From Cytophagaceae bacterium (GTDB taxonomy: Bacteria; Bacteroidota; Bacteroidia; Cytophagales; Spirosomataceae): 64,000 nt of DNA. The stretch covers positions 1,054,001 through 1,118,000 of the forward strand of contig JADKIR010000004.1 in assembly GCA_016722655.1 (NCBI GenBank), in the 5' to 3' direction. Every line of letters begins with the position of its first letter. Positions within the stretch are counted from its first letter, which is position 1. Positions 53,555-62,597 of this stretch are shown piece after piece. Below the pieces are notes generated by a model. That model did not search any database. It was not told the origin of the DNA and worked only from the letters and a program-made list of their open reading frames with translations. Both the position numbers and the translations under genes were made by a program.

Positions 53555-56500
53555 TCAATCCACACCAGGAGGTAAAAGTTTATACATCACCGGAGTTACA
53601 ATTCTGGTTAAAATCAATGATGAGAGCAATCCTCCTATAATAACCAATGCAAGAGGTGAATACAAGGGCGAATGCTCCAATACCAAAGGTATAAGTCCTC
53701 CGATGGCGGTCATCGTAGTCAATACAATTGGAATAAACCTCGTTTTTCCGGCTTTTTCTATGGCTTGATTTACAGTGAGACCTTCTTCTTTCCTCAAATA
53801 ATTGGTATAATCAACCAGCAAAATTGAGTTTTTGACCTCGATTCCAGCCAAGGCGATCAATCCTACAATAGCTGTGAATGAAAGGGAATTGCCCGAAAGA
53901 AACAAAATACTTACCCCACCAATTACTCCCAATGGAATAACTGAAAGCACAATAAATGAGCTTTTGAATGTTTTGAATTCCAATATCAAAATTGCCAAAA
54001 TACCAAAAATGGTAATAAGAATTATTGTTCCTAATCCGCCGAAGGTTTCTTTTTTCTGTTCTTCCTCACCTGCAAATTCTATATGATAGCCTTCCGGCAA
54101 TTTATATTTACTCAGTTTTTCTTTAAATCTATCCTGTACATCAGGTGTGAGAAAACCATTGGCTATAAATGCCGTTACGCTGGTGTACCTTTCCTGGTCA
54201 TAATGCTGAATGCGGTTAGGTGATGCCTCAAACTCAACTGTGGCCAGTTGTGACAGTGGAATTTGGGAGCCCAAAGCCGTAGGAATAAAAATCTTTTCAA
54301 AAACATCCATTCCTACTTTTTTCCCCCGTGGTAACGTAATATTTATTTCATAATCGTCTCCGTTTTTGTCCTGATATGTACCAACTGAAAGGCCTGAAAT
54401 AGCCAATCTAACAAGTCGGTCGATTTCTGCAGTGGCAATACCATACATCCCGGCTTTGTCTTTGTTGATTTTCACCCTAAAATCAGTTTTCGAAGATGCA
54501 ATTGGGTTATTGACATACATGGTGCCTTGGGTTGATTTGTAAAGATTCTCAACTTTTGCAGAAATATTCTTAAGTGAGTCAAGATTTTCCCCAAAAATCC
54601 TGACCGCCAGAGGAGCCTCAACCGGAGCACCCTGCTCAAACTCTATGGCCCGGATTTTTGCTCCGGGGTAGTTTTCAAATTTCAACCGCAAACGGTCAAT
54701 TAGTTCCGTGCGATCGGGCACTTCGGTACCATCATGAAGTTGCACAAAAATTTGGGCAATATTACTTTGAGCACCCCCTTTGGGCAAAATATTATAGTAA
54801 ATTCTGGGGTTGTCTTTTCCAATATTAGATGAATAGTTTTTGACCAAACTATCTTGTTTCAAAGCATTTTCTACAAATCTTACTGCTTTGTCGGTAGTAT
54901 TAAGTGAAGTACCCAGCGGAGTTTCGATATTTATCAAAAACATGGGTTTCTCTGATTTTGGAAAAACACTTACACCTATTACAGGTATTAAAGCAAGACT
55001 TCCCAAAAACAATGCAAAGGCAATTATCAAAGTTTTGTATGGATTAGACAAAGACCAACTCAATACTATCTTGTAGCTACCGTCAATGGCTTTATTAAGA
55101 TATTGCAAAAACATATTGCCCTCCTCATGCTCTTCTTTGGGCATAATGAGTGAAGCCATAAATGGTACGATGGTCATTGAAACGAACAAAGAAGCTAAAA
55201 CAGTGGTAATAACCGCCATAGGGAGACTTCGTATAAAGTCTCCCGGAGACTCAGGAAGCTGGGTCAAAGGCAAAAAGGCAAATATTAAGGTGGCCGTACA
55301 GCCCAAAACCGCCAGACTGATTTGCTTGGTTGCTTGTATTGCGGCTTCTTTCCGGCTATGGCCCATCCGTAAATACCTGGCGATATTTTCCACCACTACA
55401 ATGGAGTCATCAACCAATAAACCAAGAGATATAACTAGCCCAACAACTGATAGTTGATTGATTCCGAATCCCAAAAAATCTAAACCAGCCAAGCCAATAG
55501 CCAGGGAGAGAGGAATTGAAATCATCACAATAAAAGCTGCCCTGAAACCAAGTGGAATCAGCGTAATTAATACAAGCAAAATTGCGATTCCAAAATCTCT
55601 GGCCAAGCCCATGAGGCGTTTCGAAACGCTTTTGGCCTGATCAAAACTCTTTTCAAATACGATATGAGCAGGTAGTTTTTTTACAAAATCATCAATAATT
55701 GGGTTTAACTGATTGTTTACTTCAAATATATTGGTGTTTTTTTTCTGAGAAGCCGTAATAAATATACCCCTTTTACCATTTAATCTGGCCAAATAGCTGT
55801 CATCTTCATAATCAAAATAAACATCTGCTATATCTTTAAGATGTAGCGTTTGCGTTCCCGAAGTATTAATTACAGTGTTTTCGATTTCGGTTACTGAATC
55901 ATAAGATCCTGAGGTTTTTACGTTAATTTTCCTGTCCCCAATTTCGATGGAACCCGCGGGAATATTTAAATTTTCAGATTGCAAAATCTGCATAATTCTG
56001 GAAATAGGAATTCGGAATTGAGCCAGCTTGTCGGTGTTCAATGCTATTCTCAGAAGTCGGTTTGGTGCGGCATGAATCTGTACTTCTTTTAGGTCTTTGA
56101 TTTTCAAAAGCTTCTTTTTCAGATCTTCGGCATGCTCTTTTAATTCTGAATATGAGGCTGTTTCAGATAAAAATGCTGCCTGTACTATATTTACAGTTTC
56201 AGGTGTATATTTGAATACATCAATTGAAAAAATATCCTGAGGAAGCTTATTTCTCAAACCATTGAGCTCTCTTAAAACTTCGTTGTTTTTCTCATCTTCA
56301 TCAACATTATGCTCAAATTCAATGATTACTGAGGCCACTCCATCGTTGGAATAGGATATCATTTTTTTGATATCTGCAATGGCACTCATTTTTTCTTCTA
56401 TTGGATTTACTATCAGGTTTTCCATGTCCTCGGGACTTGTACCCGGATACACTACTACGATAGAGTTAAAAGTTGCCTTCAGCACCGGATCTTCTGACTT

Positions 56501-56599
56501 GGGCATAGTCAAAAGTGAGTTGATACCTAATGCCATGATCATCAGAAAAACAACTATGGTAAACTGGTGGTTTTTTACTGAAAATTCGGTTAATTTCAT
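53555..56599 (-). CDS. RND efflux pump inner-membrane subunit
   Basis: 1014 residues, normal length. The proton relay is intact: GLLVDDSIVVVENIARYL in TM4 and AGIEVKNSILLVDYTNYLR in TM10. The porter domain has SEDPVLKATFNSIVVVYPGTSPEDMENLIVNPIEEKM, typical of the MdtB/CzcA-like branch of Bacteroidota. No heavy-metal signature residues are evident, so a drug or lipophilic compound is likelier. Last gene of an eight-gene operon whose other members include redox and hotdog proteins. The adaptor gene is 41 bases upstream. Confidence 0.95.
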   Translation of the reverse strand: MKLTEFSVKNHQFTIVVFLMIMALGINSLLTMPKSEDPVLKATFNSIVVVYPGTSPEDMENLIVNPIEEKMSAIADIKKMISYSNDGVASVIIEFEHNVDEDEKNNEVLRELNGLRNKLPQDIFSIDVFKYTPETVNIVQAAFLSETASYSELKEHAEDLKKKLLKIKDLKEVQIHAAPNRLLRIALNTDKLAQFRIPISRIMQILQSENLNIPAGSIEIGDRKINVKTSGSYDSVTEIENTVINTSGTQTLHLKDIADVYFDYEDDSYLARLNGKRGIFITASQKKNTNIFEVNNQLNPIIDDFVKKLPAHIVFEKSFDQAKSVSKRLMGLARDFGIAILLVLITLIPLGFRAAFIVMISIPLSLAIGLAGLDFLGFGINQLSVVGLVISLGLLVDDSIVVVENIARYLRMGHSRKEAAIQATKQISLAVLGCTATLIFAFLPLTQLPESPGDFIRSLPMAVITTVLASLFVSMTIVPFMASLIMPKEEHEEGNMFLQYLNKAIDGSYKIVLSWSLSNPYKTLIIAFALFLGSLALIPVIGVSVFPKSEKPMFLINIETPLGTSLNTTDKAVRFVENALKQDSLVKNYSSNIGKDNPRIYYNILPKGGAQSNIAQIFVQLHDGTEVPDRTELIDRLRLKFENYPGAKIRAIEFEQGAPVEAPLAVRIFGENLDSLKNISAKVENLYKSTQGTMYVNNPIASSKTDFRVKINKDKAGMYGIATAEIDRLVRLAISGLSVGTYQDKNGDDYEINITLPRGKKVGMDVFEKIFIPTALGSQIPLSQLATVEFEASPNRIQHYDQERYTSVTAFIANGFLTPDVQDRFKEKLSKYKLPEGYHIEFAGEEEQKKETFGGLGTIILITIFGILAILILEFKTFKSSFIVLSVIPLGVIGGVSILFLSGNSLSFTAIVGLIALAGIEVKNSILLVDYTNYLRKEEGLTVNQAIEKAGKTRFIPIVLTTMTAIGGLIPLVLEHSPLYSPLALVIIGGLLSSLILTRIVTPVMYKLLPPGVD

Positions 56600-56640
56600 T
56601 TTTCAACAGGTTTTATTATTGCATTGAATTTCAGACCCAA

Positions 56641-57678
56641 CTATTTCACCATTTTTACTTTTTCGCCATCGCTCAGAAAACCGCCTCCCTGAACTACAAC
56701 CTGGTCATTTGGTGAAATGCCCGATTTTAATTCAATAAAATCATTTCCTATTTTCCCGATAATCACTTCTTTTCGACTGACGGTTTGAGTTTGGGCATCA
56801 TAGAGATATACTACAGCCTTTGGACCGTCAGATTCAACTACTGCCGATACTGGTAAAACCAAGCCACTGGTGCCAATTCCAGCATGAATTATCCCTTTTG
56901 CCACAAAACCCGAAATAAGTTTTTTATTAGTGGATGATAGCGTAAGCTGAACTTCAAATGTACCAGAAGCGGGATTTACAGTTTGAGCTATCTGGCTTAC
57001 AGTGGCGTAAAATTTTTCTCCGGGATAGGCATCCAGTTCGACTGTGGCTTTATTTCCGGTTTTGATTTTCACAATGTCTTTATCGGTCAATCCCAATTCT
57101 ACAATATATGCCGAAGAACCGGTACCTAAAATCAAGGCTGGAGCAAAAGGGGTGATTAATTCTCCCTGATCCGAGATTTTTCTCAAAATCCTTCCTGCAG
57201 CCGGGGCGAATATTTTGGATAGTTTCTGATTAAATTGTGCGGCCGTCACCTGTTGTTGGGCAGCTTCGAGAGCACTGGTTACATCCTGAAACTGTGTTTG
57301 GGTAGCCGCCTGATCGTTGAGCAGATTTTTCACCCTGTCATAATCACGCTGGGCTTTTTGCAAACCTATTTTGGCCTGATTGACCTGAGCGTCAATTTCC
57401 ACCATTTCTAACTCGGCCAAAAGTTGACCGGCTGACACTTGCTGTCCTTCATTAACATACATTCGCTTAATCATCCCGCCTGTTTTGAAGGCCAGTTTAA
57501 GTTCAGACTTCGAGCTCAGAATGCCGGAGGCGACGATGTCGTCAGAAATACTTCTGGTTTCGAGTGTAGCGACTCTTACGGTATTCAATTGCTCCGTGTT
57601 GGAGTTTTCTGCTTTATTTTCTGATTTACATGCAACAAAAAAAACAGGTAACAGAATTAAGATTTTTAGTTTTTTCAT
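56641..57678 (-). CDS. RND efflux periplasmic adaptor lipoprotein
   Basis: 345 residues from the ATG at 57678 (MKKLKILILLPVFFVAC, lipobox Cys17). The open frame extends 22 codons upstream into the TolC-like gene, but the leader is only sensible from this ATG. Lipoyl halves GGMIKRMYVNEGQQVSAGQLLAELE and FAPAAGRILRKISDQGELI flank an alpha-hairpin (QAKIGLQKAQRDYDRVKNLL). The barrel IVELGLTDKDIVKIKTGNKATVELDAYPGEKFYATVSQI and a C-terminal domain follow. Works with the pump downstream and TolC upstream. Confidence 0.93.
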   Translation of the reverse strand: MKKLKILILLPVFFVACKSENKAENSNTEQLNTVRVATLETRSISDDIVASGILSSKSELKLAFKTGGMIKRMYVNEGQQVSAGQLLAELEMVEIDAQVNQAKIGLQKAQRDYDRVKNLLNDQAATQTQFQDVTSALEAAQQQVTAAQFNQKLSKIFAPAAGRILRKISDQGELITPFAPALILGTGSSAYIVELGLTDKDIVKIKTGNKATVELDAYPGEKFYATVSQIAQTVNPASGTFEVQLTLSSTNKKLISGFVAKGIIHAGIGTSGLVLPVSAVVESDGPKAVVYLYDAQTQTVSRKEVIIGKIGNDFIELKSGISPNDQVVVQGGGFLSDGEKVKMVK

Positions 57679-57701
57679 GAAAATAAATTTTTCGTAAATA
57701 T

Positions 57702-59048
57702 TTAAATGCCGCTGGCTTTTTTCAAGTCTGCATATTTCGTCCAAAGAGCGTATCGGGCGATGGAAGCGGTTAGTCTGGCAATCAAAACTTCGTTTTGTGC
57801 CGTGTTAACTTCAATTACCAAAGCATTCCCGTTTTTATATCTGCTTTCGGTGAGTTCCAGTATTTTTTCAGTTTTTTGAATCGCCTCCTCTACAGGTTTC
57901 AGATTACTCTGGGCAGTTTCTGTTTCCAGATATTTTTGCTTTACCTGCAATTCAATCATTTGCCTGACCTGTTTTTGTTTTTCATCCAAAATATTTCCTT
58001 CGATTTTGGTCTGGGCAATTTTATGTTTCTTTTCATAACCATGAAAAAGATCCCAATTAAGGCCAATTTGGGCAATGAGGTAGGCCTGATTGTTAAATTT
58101 ATATCCATACCCCTGAAAACCTGTGTTTCCGCCTAAAAACACCTGCGGAAGCTTTTCGTTTTTTTGCTGAAGATGCAAAACTGCCAGATTCACCAGTTTG
58201 CCAGAATTTATCTGGTCAAACTCGGGTCTATTTCCTTGAGCCCAGTTTTGATAAAATTCGATTATGCCGACTGCCGGTAGAGACTTAATAATGGTAGAAT
58301 CGATTAATATTTCGGCATTCAAATCTTTATTAAGTAAAAAATTAAAATATGATCTTGCCAATTCCCTGTTTTTCTGTGCTTCAAGATATTGCTGTTCCAG
58401 TTTGGAAAGTTCGTATTGGGCCGAAAGAACGGCATCTTTCAGTGCAACCTGATTTTTAACCAATTTTTCGTTTAAATCCACAAATTCTTTCCTGACAACA
58501 ATAGAATTTTCGAATATCTCCAAAGCCTCGGTGGCTTGTAAATACTGATAATAAGCGGCTTCGATGTTTGATTTTAATTCAAACATCAGAAATTTCTTTT
58601 TTGACTGCTCGGTGGTCAAAATCTGTTTTTGCAAGGCTATATTGTTGCGAATATCAGCATTGAAAACCGGCATTTGGAAAGTGATACGGGTGTCATGAAA
58701 ATTATGCGGTGCCAACAGCTCGCTTACGTTTTCTACCTGCGGAAAATTATTGGTTTTAGTAAGGGCATTCAATGTAGAATACACCGGATTTAATAGATCA
58801 CCGATAGGAAATTCCAGTCTGCGACCACCAGCAGCAAGGGTATAATTTGGATTGAAAGCAATTTTGGGAAAAAGATTACTTTTAGCCAGATCAATTGATT
58901 TTAGTGCCTTTTGTAATTCCAGATCTTGCTGCCTTAAAGATGAATTGCTTTCGATTCCTGCCTTGATGTAGTTATCCAAAATGGCCGACTGAGCCCCGGC
59001 TTTTCCAAAAAACGAAATAAATAAAATTGGAAGAATAAGCTTTTTCAT
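57702..59048 (-). CDS. TolC-family outer-membrane efflux protein
   Basis: 448 residues with a signal peptide (about 1-19, ending GKAGAQ). Helical TolC repeats: YIKAGIESNSSLRQQDLELQKALKSIDLAKSNLFPKI, IEAAYYQYLQATEALEIFENS, and the second repeat QTEKILELTESRYKNGNALVIEVNTAQNEVLIARLTASIARYALW. It is distinct from the first TolC in the window. Its gene is 6 bases downstream of the thioesterase and 23 bases before the adaptor start. Confidence 0.92.
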   Translation of the reverse strand: MKKLILPILFISFFGKAGAQSAILDNYIKAGIESNSSLRQQDLELQKALKSIDLAKSNLFPKIAFNPNYTLAAGGRRLEFPIGDLLNPVYSTLNALTKTNNFPQVENVSELLAPHNFHDTRITFQMPVFNADIRNNIALQKQILTTEQSKKKFLMFELKSNIEAAYYQYLQATEALEIFENSIVVRKEFVDLNEKLVKNQVALKDAVLSAQYELSKLEQQYLEAQKNRELARSYFNFLLNKDLNAEILIDSTIIKSLPAVGIIEFYQNWAQGNRPEFDQINSGKLVNLAVLHLQQKNEKLPQVFLGGNTGFQGYGYKFNNQAYLIAQIGLNWDLFHGYEKKHKIAQTKIEGNILDEKQKQVRQMIELQVKQKYLETETAQSNLKPVEEAIQKTEKILELTESRYKNGNALVIEVNTAQNEVLIARLTASIARYALWTKYADLKKASGI

Positions 59049-59054
59049 AAACTA

Positions 59055-59465
59055 TCAGAAATTTACTATGGCCAGATTTGATGCCGCTTTGGCCATAAGT
59101 TTACCTTCCTGGTTAAATATCCGGCATTCGGCATGAGCCATTGATTTCCCGTCTCTTACGATTTCGGTCTCCGCTCTGATCGTTTCTCCCTTTTTTCCCG
59201 GTCTTAAAAAATCCACATTGAGATTAACCGCCACATAAAAGCCTTTTTTGCCTAAAGAAAAAGTGGTCATCCCGATGATCTCGTCGATGATGGCAGCTAT
59301 AGCACCTCCATGCATTATTCCGGCAGGATTGGTCATTTCATCACGAACCACAAACTCAGCCACCAGTTTTCCCTGCTCAGCTGATATGAGTTTCCCGTTT
59401 AACCACCTGCCAAATGGCGATGGGCTGCTGTCTTTGGCTTCTTTTCCAATAAAATCTTTTAGCAT
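59055..59465 (-). CDS. PaaI-type hotdog-fold thioesterase
   Basis: 136 residues, cytoplasmic. The hotdog core has TNPAGIMHGGAIAAIIDEIIGMTTFSLG (the HGG motif and the catalytic acidic Asp), FYVAVNLNVDFLRPGKKGETIRAETEIVRDGKSMAHAECRIFNQEGKLMAKAASNLAIV. Such enzymes hydrolyse acyl- or aryl-CoA thioesters. Inside an efflux operon it may process an aromatic acid conjugate before export; this is inference. 9 bases separate it from the DUF4260 gene upstream. Confidence 0.9.
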   Translation of the reverse strand: MLKDFIGKEAKDSSPSPFGRWLNGKLISAEQGKLVAEFVVRDEMTNPAGIMHGGAIAAIIDEIIGMTTFSLGKKGFYVAVNLNVDFLRPGKKGETIRAETEIVRDGKSMAHAECRIFNQEGKLMAKAASNLAIVNF

Positions 59466-59474
59466 AAAATGTTT

Positions 59475-59822
59475 TTATTTTAATTTTCCTAAATGTGTAT
59501 TTTTAAAACTATCTGGGTATTTTAATCCAAATCCGAAAACCCTGTCCATGGCAGAATGAGAAAGCAGAATCGCACCGGCAAGACTGAGTGGATTGTTTAT
59601 CAATACATAACCAAAAATGATGCTCAAAATTGCCAAAGCCTTGTGATGGAAAAAATTATATACTACAGCACCTAATTTGGGGTTAACCAAATACCCGATC
59701 ATTGACAAGTCTGGCACAAATAATAGCACCGGAAACCACCACCAATTGTAGTGTAAAACACTAAAAAAGAATAATCCCAGAATAAATTCGGCGAGTTCTT
59801 CGAGTTTTAAAATCGTTTTCAT
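59475..59822 (-). CDS. DUF4260 family membrane protein
   Basis: 115 residues, with about four hydrophobic segments (LAEFILGLFFFSVLHYNWWWFPVLLFVPDLSMIGY, AVVYNFFHHKALAILSIIFGYVL, LAGAILLSHSAMDRVFGFGLKYP). The D-x-S-x-I-G-Y and HH-K patterns and the end FGLKYPDSFKNTHLG are typical of DUF4260. Function unknown. Its start codon directly abuts the stop of the quinone oxidoreductase gene upstream, so the two are co-translated. Confidence 0.85.
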   Translation of the reverse strand: MKTILKLEELAEFILGLFFFSVLHYNWWWFPVLLFVPDLSMIGYLVNPKLGAVVYNFFHHKALAILSIIFGYVLINNPLSLAGAILLSHSAMDRVFGFGLKYPDSFKNTHLGKLK

Positions 59823-60401
59823 TTATTTCATTTTTTTGCCTAATTCAAAAACCTTTTCAAGATATTTTTTACGATACTCTTCTGTAGAATTTCTAATTGG
59901 GCCTATTGAAGTCGTACTCACCGGTGAAACACCACAAAATTCCAAAACCATCTTTTTTAATGACCGGATTACCGGAGCCCAGTTGACCAGATAATGGTAA
60001 AATGGAGGCTGATCCATCGTAATAATGAGCCTTCCTGAACGCCCTTTGAGCAGTTTATCCCACCAAACCGAATTTTCACGGTAACTGAAAGCCATTCCCG
60101 GTAAAAACAAACGGTCAAAAAAACCTTTGAGCAATGCCGGCATGTTGCCCCACCACATCGGAAAAATTATGACCAGGTGATCCGCCTTTTTTATTTTTTC
60201 CCATGCATCCATCAGGTCGGGTTCAAGATCCATTCTTTTTGAATAACCATATCTCAAAATTGGATCAAATTGCATTTTGTTCAAAATCACTTCTTCTACA
60301 TTGGCACCGCCAATCAATGCCCCATTTTTATAACTTTCACCTAGAGCCATACAATAGCTTGCTGGATTGGGATGACCGTTAATAATCAGTATATTTTTCA
60401 T
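59823..60401 (-). CDS. NAD(P)H:quinone oxidoreductase, flavodoxin-like fold
   Basis: 192 residues, cytoplasmic FMN/FAD enzyme of the Flavodoxin_2 (MdaB/KefF/NQO1-like) family. Visible are ILIINGHPNPASYCMALGESYKNGA at the flavin phosphate site, DHLVIIFPMWWGNMPALLKGFFDRLFLPGMAFSY, and GRSGRLIITMDQPPFYH. These carry out two-electron reduction of quinones and protect against redox stress. In this operon it may reduce a quinone-like toxicant or serve as a detoxification partner of the efflux pump. Confidence 0.9.
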   Translation of the reverse strand: MKNILIINGHPNPASYCMALGESYKNGALIGGANVEEVILNKMQFDPILRYGYSKRMDLEPDLMDAWEKIKKADHLVIIFPMWWGNMPALLKGFFDRLFLPGMAFSYRENSVWWDKLLKGRSGRLIITMDQPPFYHYLVNWAPVIRSLKKMVLEFCGVSPVSTTSIGPIRNSTEEYRKKYLEKVFELGKKMK

Positions 60402-60432
60402 GTTCTAAATTCTTTTGTGAAAAAAAGATTTT

Positions 60433-60864
60433 TTATCTAAACCAAATGCCCAACATAATACTCAGACCCACTATTAAGGTTAGGGGAGTAAATAACCACG
60501 AATCCCAGTAAGAAAACAGGGTATTATTATATTTCCGGAAAAAACCGAAAAATTTGAAATCGCCTATGCTTCTGGCAAAAAACACCAATCCAATAGCATA
60601 GGAAAGGTATTTTAGAATTTTTTGCAAAAACCCATCTGCCCAATTATTGGCAAAAACAAATAGTATAAGAGACATTATTAAAAAAGCCAGAGCCACCAAA
60701 AATGTAAGTGATTGAGGCGGGTCAAACGCTCTTGTGGTGTTTCGTTTGGTGGGTATCACTGCTTTGACACCCCATTGGCCTCCCATTCCCCAATAAAAAT
60801 GTATCAACGAAACCATCAATATTATAAAAGAATCAGTCAGGAGGATAATCTGGTATGTTTTCAT
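60433..60864 (-). CDS. DUF3995 family membrane protein
   Basis: 143 residues with four predicted membrane helices. It begins MKTYQIILLTDSFIILMVSLIHFYWGMGGQWGVKAVIPT, contains FDPPQSLTFLVALAFLIMSLILFVFANNW, and has the DFKFFGFFRKYNNTLFSYWDSWLFTPLTL end typical of DUF3995. Function unknown; frequently next to TetR regulators. Its start overlaps the TetR stop by four bases. Confidence 0.85.
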   Translation of the reverse strand: MKTYQIILLTDSFIILMVSLIHFYWGMGGQWGVKAVIPTKRNTTRAFDPPQSLTFLVALAFLIMSLILFVFANNWADGFLQKILKYLSYAIGLVFFARSIGDFKFFGFFRKYNNTLFSYWDSWLFTPLTLIVGLSIMLGIWFR

Positions 60865-61475
60865 AGATTTTTTAGCATGGGAGTTAATAAATCAAAAGCT
60901 CTGTAAAGTCTTGGTAGCCGTTCTTCTTCAGAGAAAATCATTGTACGGCGACGTAAATGAATTGAAGCTAACCCATGTACTGCACTCCAAATGATAAGTG
61001 AAAGATCATCGATGTCTTTTCCTGCAAAATAACCGGCCTGTTGACATTCGGTTACTATTATTTTGAGTAGATCGTAGGATCTTCGACCGTCTTCCCATAC
61101 TTCATTGCAGCATTCAAGGGCTTCCATAGGAGCAATGAGCAAAAACATCAGTTCATACATTTCCGGATTTTCGAATGCAAACTTTAAATATTGATGCCCA
61201 AGGGCTATGAGTCTTTCAAAAGGATCTTCAACAGTGGCTACATTCATGAATGATTCCATCAAGCCTCCAAATGCCTGTTGATGAAGGGCAAACAACAAGT
61301 CATTTTTATCCTTAAAATATAGATATATGGTGCCGGGGCTATATTCGATTTCTTCTGCAATATTCCTGATACTGGTTTTCTCAAAGCCATTTTCAAGAAA
61401 CAGCTTTTTGGCTGCATCCAGTATCCTGGCTTTCATTTCTTCTTTTTCCCTTTCCTTTCTGTCTGCTACGCTCAT
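60861..61475 (-). CDS. TetR/AcrR-family regulator of the second RND operon
   Basis: 204 residues. DNA-binding domain about 12-58: MKARILDAAKKLFLENGFEKTSIRNIAEEIEYSPGTIYLYFKDKNDLLFAL. The C-terminal domain (TetR_C_13-like) has PEMYELMFLLIAPMEALECCNEVWEDGRRSYDLL and a helix WSAVHGLASIHLRRRTM. First gene of the operon and presumably its repressor. The divergent nuclease gene starts 148 bases away, and two palindromes lie between. Confidence 0.92.
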   Translation of the reverse strand: MSVADRKEREKEEMKARILDAAKKLFLENGFEKTSIRNIAEEIEYSPGTIYLYFKDKNDLLFALHQQAFGGLMESFMNVATVEDPFERLIALGHQYLKFAFENPEMYELMFLLIAPMEALECCNEVWEDGRRSYDLLKIIVTECQQAGYFAGKDIDDLSLIIWSAVHGLASIHLRRRTMIFSEEERLPRLYRAFDLLTPMLKNL

Positions 61476-61483
61476 TTTTATTT

Positions 61484-61495
61484 AATGGTACCATT
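61484..61495. promoter_or_regulatory. 12-bp perfect palindrome upstream of TetR gene
   Basis: AATGGTACCATT is self-complementary and starts 9 bases from the TetR start codon, within the expected leader. It may be a half of the regulatory region or a chance site. Confidence 0.4.
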
Positions 61496-61512
61496 TTATA
61501 AACACCACAAAT

Positions 61513-61533
61513 AAAATGAACGGTGTTCATTTT
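61513..61533. promoter_or_regulatory. TetR-type operator
   Basis: AAAATGAAC, GGT, GTTCATTTT: perfect 9-base arms with a 3-base centre, 38 bases from the TetR start. The size and TGAAC-n3-GTTCA form are classic for TetR/AcrR-family operators. Binding here would block the operon promoter. Confidence 0.7.
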
Positions 61534-61594
61534 TGCAAAATATTTTAATGATTTTTGAAAAAATAATTTTTTCTTAACATTGAGTTGATTTCTT

Positions 61595-61602
61595 TAAATT
61601 TG
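61595..61602 (+). promoter_or_regulatory. Candidate -7 element of the nuclease gene
   Basis: TAAATTTG matches TAnnTTTG, 20 bases before the ATG at 61623, implying a leader of about 13 bases. The -33 element is not clear. Confidence 0.45.
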
Positions 61603-61622
61603 CATTAAACCATTAACAAAAT

Positions 61623-62066
61623 ATGCTATACCTGCTCATTTTCAATATTTTAATGTTTTTGCAAACCAACCTGGAGTCAACAGTTGTGGGAATAATGGAT
61701 GGTGATACGATTGAATTGAGAATGGTGGGTACCAATCCTAAAACCAAAACCAGACTTGGGAAAAACCTTAGAATCAGGTTGGCACATGTTGATTGTCCCG
61801 AAAGAGGATTTCCGTATTATCAAAAAGCCAAAGATTTTACCTCCAAAGCATGCTTTAAGAAAACTGTCAAGGTGATTCATAACTTTGAATATGACCGATA
61901 TGGAAGGCTAATTGGTGAGGTGGTACTGCCTGATGGAAAAATCCTGAATCAGGAGCTGGTTAAAAATGGCCTTGCGATTCATTTTAAAAAATATTCGAAA
62001 TCAAGCTTTTATGCCAAACTCGAAATAGAGGCTAAAAAAAATAAAAAAGGAATGTGGGCGGAGTAA
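61623..62066 (+). CDS. Thermonuclease (SNase-like) family nuclease
   Basis: 147 residues. A hydrophobic N-terminus (LYLLIFNILMFLQTN) may be a signal peptide or anchor. The SNase OB-fold follows: VVGIMDGDTIELR, LRIRLAHVDCPERGFPYYQKAKDFTSKA, YDRYGRLIGEVVLPDGKILNQELVKNGLAIHFKKY and AKKNKKGMWAE. The Arg of IRLAHVD, the Glu of DCPE and the Arg of DRYGR correspond to the catalytic trio of staphylococcal nuclease. A calcium-dependent secreted or periplasmic nuclease is expected. It is divergent from the efflux regulator and convergent with a lipoprotein gene (4 bases between stops). Confidence 0.92.
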   Translation: MLYLLIFNILMFLQTNLESTVVGIMDGDTIELRMVGTNPKTKTRLGKNLRIRLAHVDCPERGFPYYQKAKDFTSKACFKKTVKVIHNFEYDRYGRLIGEVVLPDGKILNQELVKNGLAIHFKKYSKSSFYAKLEIEAKKNKKGMWAE

Positions 62067-62070
62067 ATAT

Positions 62071-62544
62071 CTATTTTCTGGCAAAAACCAAAAATTCAAA
62101 ATCGTCGGAGCTCAGAATTAGAATATCCCCGCTTTGATCAGTGGATTTAGTTTTTATTTCGACCTTATTGGCGGTTTCTAAAAATGTTTTGACTTTACTG
62201 TCGGCTTCAGTTTCGTAAGGTTTATTCAAAATTTCCATATTAATATTTTCAAAACCTGCCGTAAAACCCTTTTCAGTGTTTTTGATGTCAGAAAGCACGT
62301 ATTCACCTTTTATTAATAACAGATTAACTCTTCCGGAATAATTACTTTCTGTCAGAAAATTTATTGAATAAATTGAAGCTGAAGGTTCAAATCCTTCACA
62401 TACATAACATTTGTAGGATTGCCGGCTATCAAATGTCCCTGCATAAACCCATTCTCCCAACAGGGTTTTTTCCGGTGTAGTGGCCGTTTTTTCGCAGGCA
62501 ATAAATGCCAGAAATAATATTAAAAACAAACCCTTTCTAAGCAT
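62071..62544 (-). CDS. Hypothetical lipoprotein
   Basis: 157 residues. The leader MLRKGLFLILFLAFIAC has its lipobox Cys at 17. The mature part begins EKTATTPEKTLLGEWVYAGTFD and is beta-rich, with two close Cys (YKCYVCEG) and strands YSINFLTESNYSGRVNLLLIKGEYVLSD and DILILSSDDFEFLVFARK. The G-E-W start and strand order recall META-type or lipocalin-like lipoproteins of Bacteroidota, but I cannot name a family. Monocistronic, 53 bases after the esterase gene in the same direction; co-transcription with it is possible. Confidence 0.7.
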   Translation of the reverse strand: MLRKGLFLILFLAFIACEKTATTPEKTLLGEWVYAGTFDSRQSYKCYVCEGFEPSASIYSINFLTESNYSGRVNLLLIKGEYVLSDIKNTEKGFTAGFENINMEILNKPYETEADSKVKTFLETANKVEIKTKSTDQSGDILILSSDDFEFLVFARK

Positions 62545-62597
62545 TTAAATTCAATTTTTTTATAAAACGAATTTGAGTTTTGAAAAAATATGAAAAT

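Noticed and set aside
61623..62066. SNase-like gene as a phage-defence nuclease
   Set aside because: It has an export-like N-terminus and lacks associated defence genes; a secreted or periplasmic nuclease is the simpler reading.
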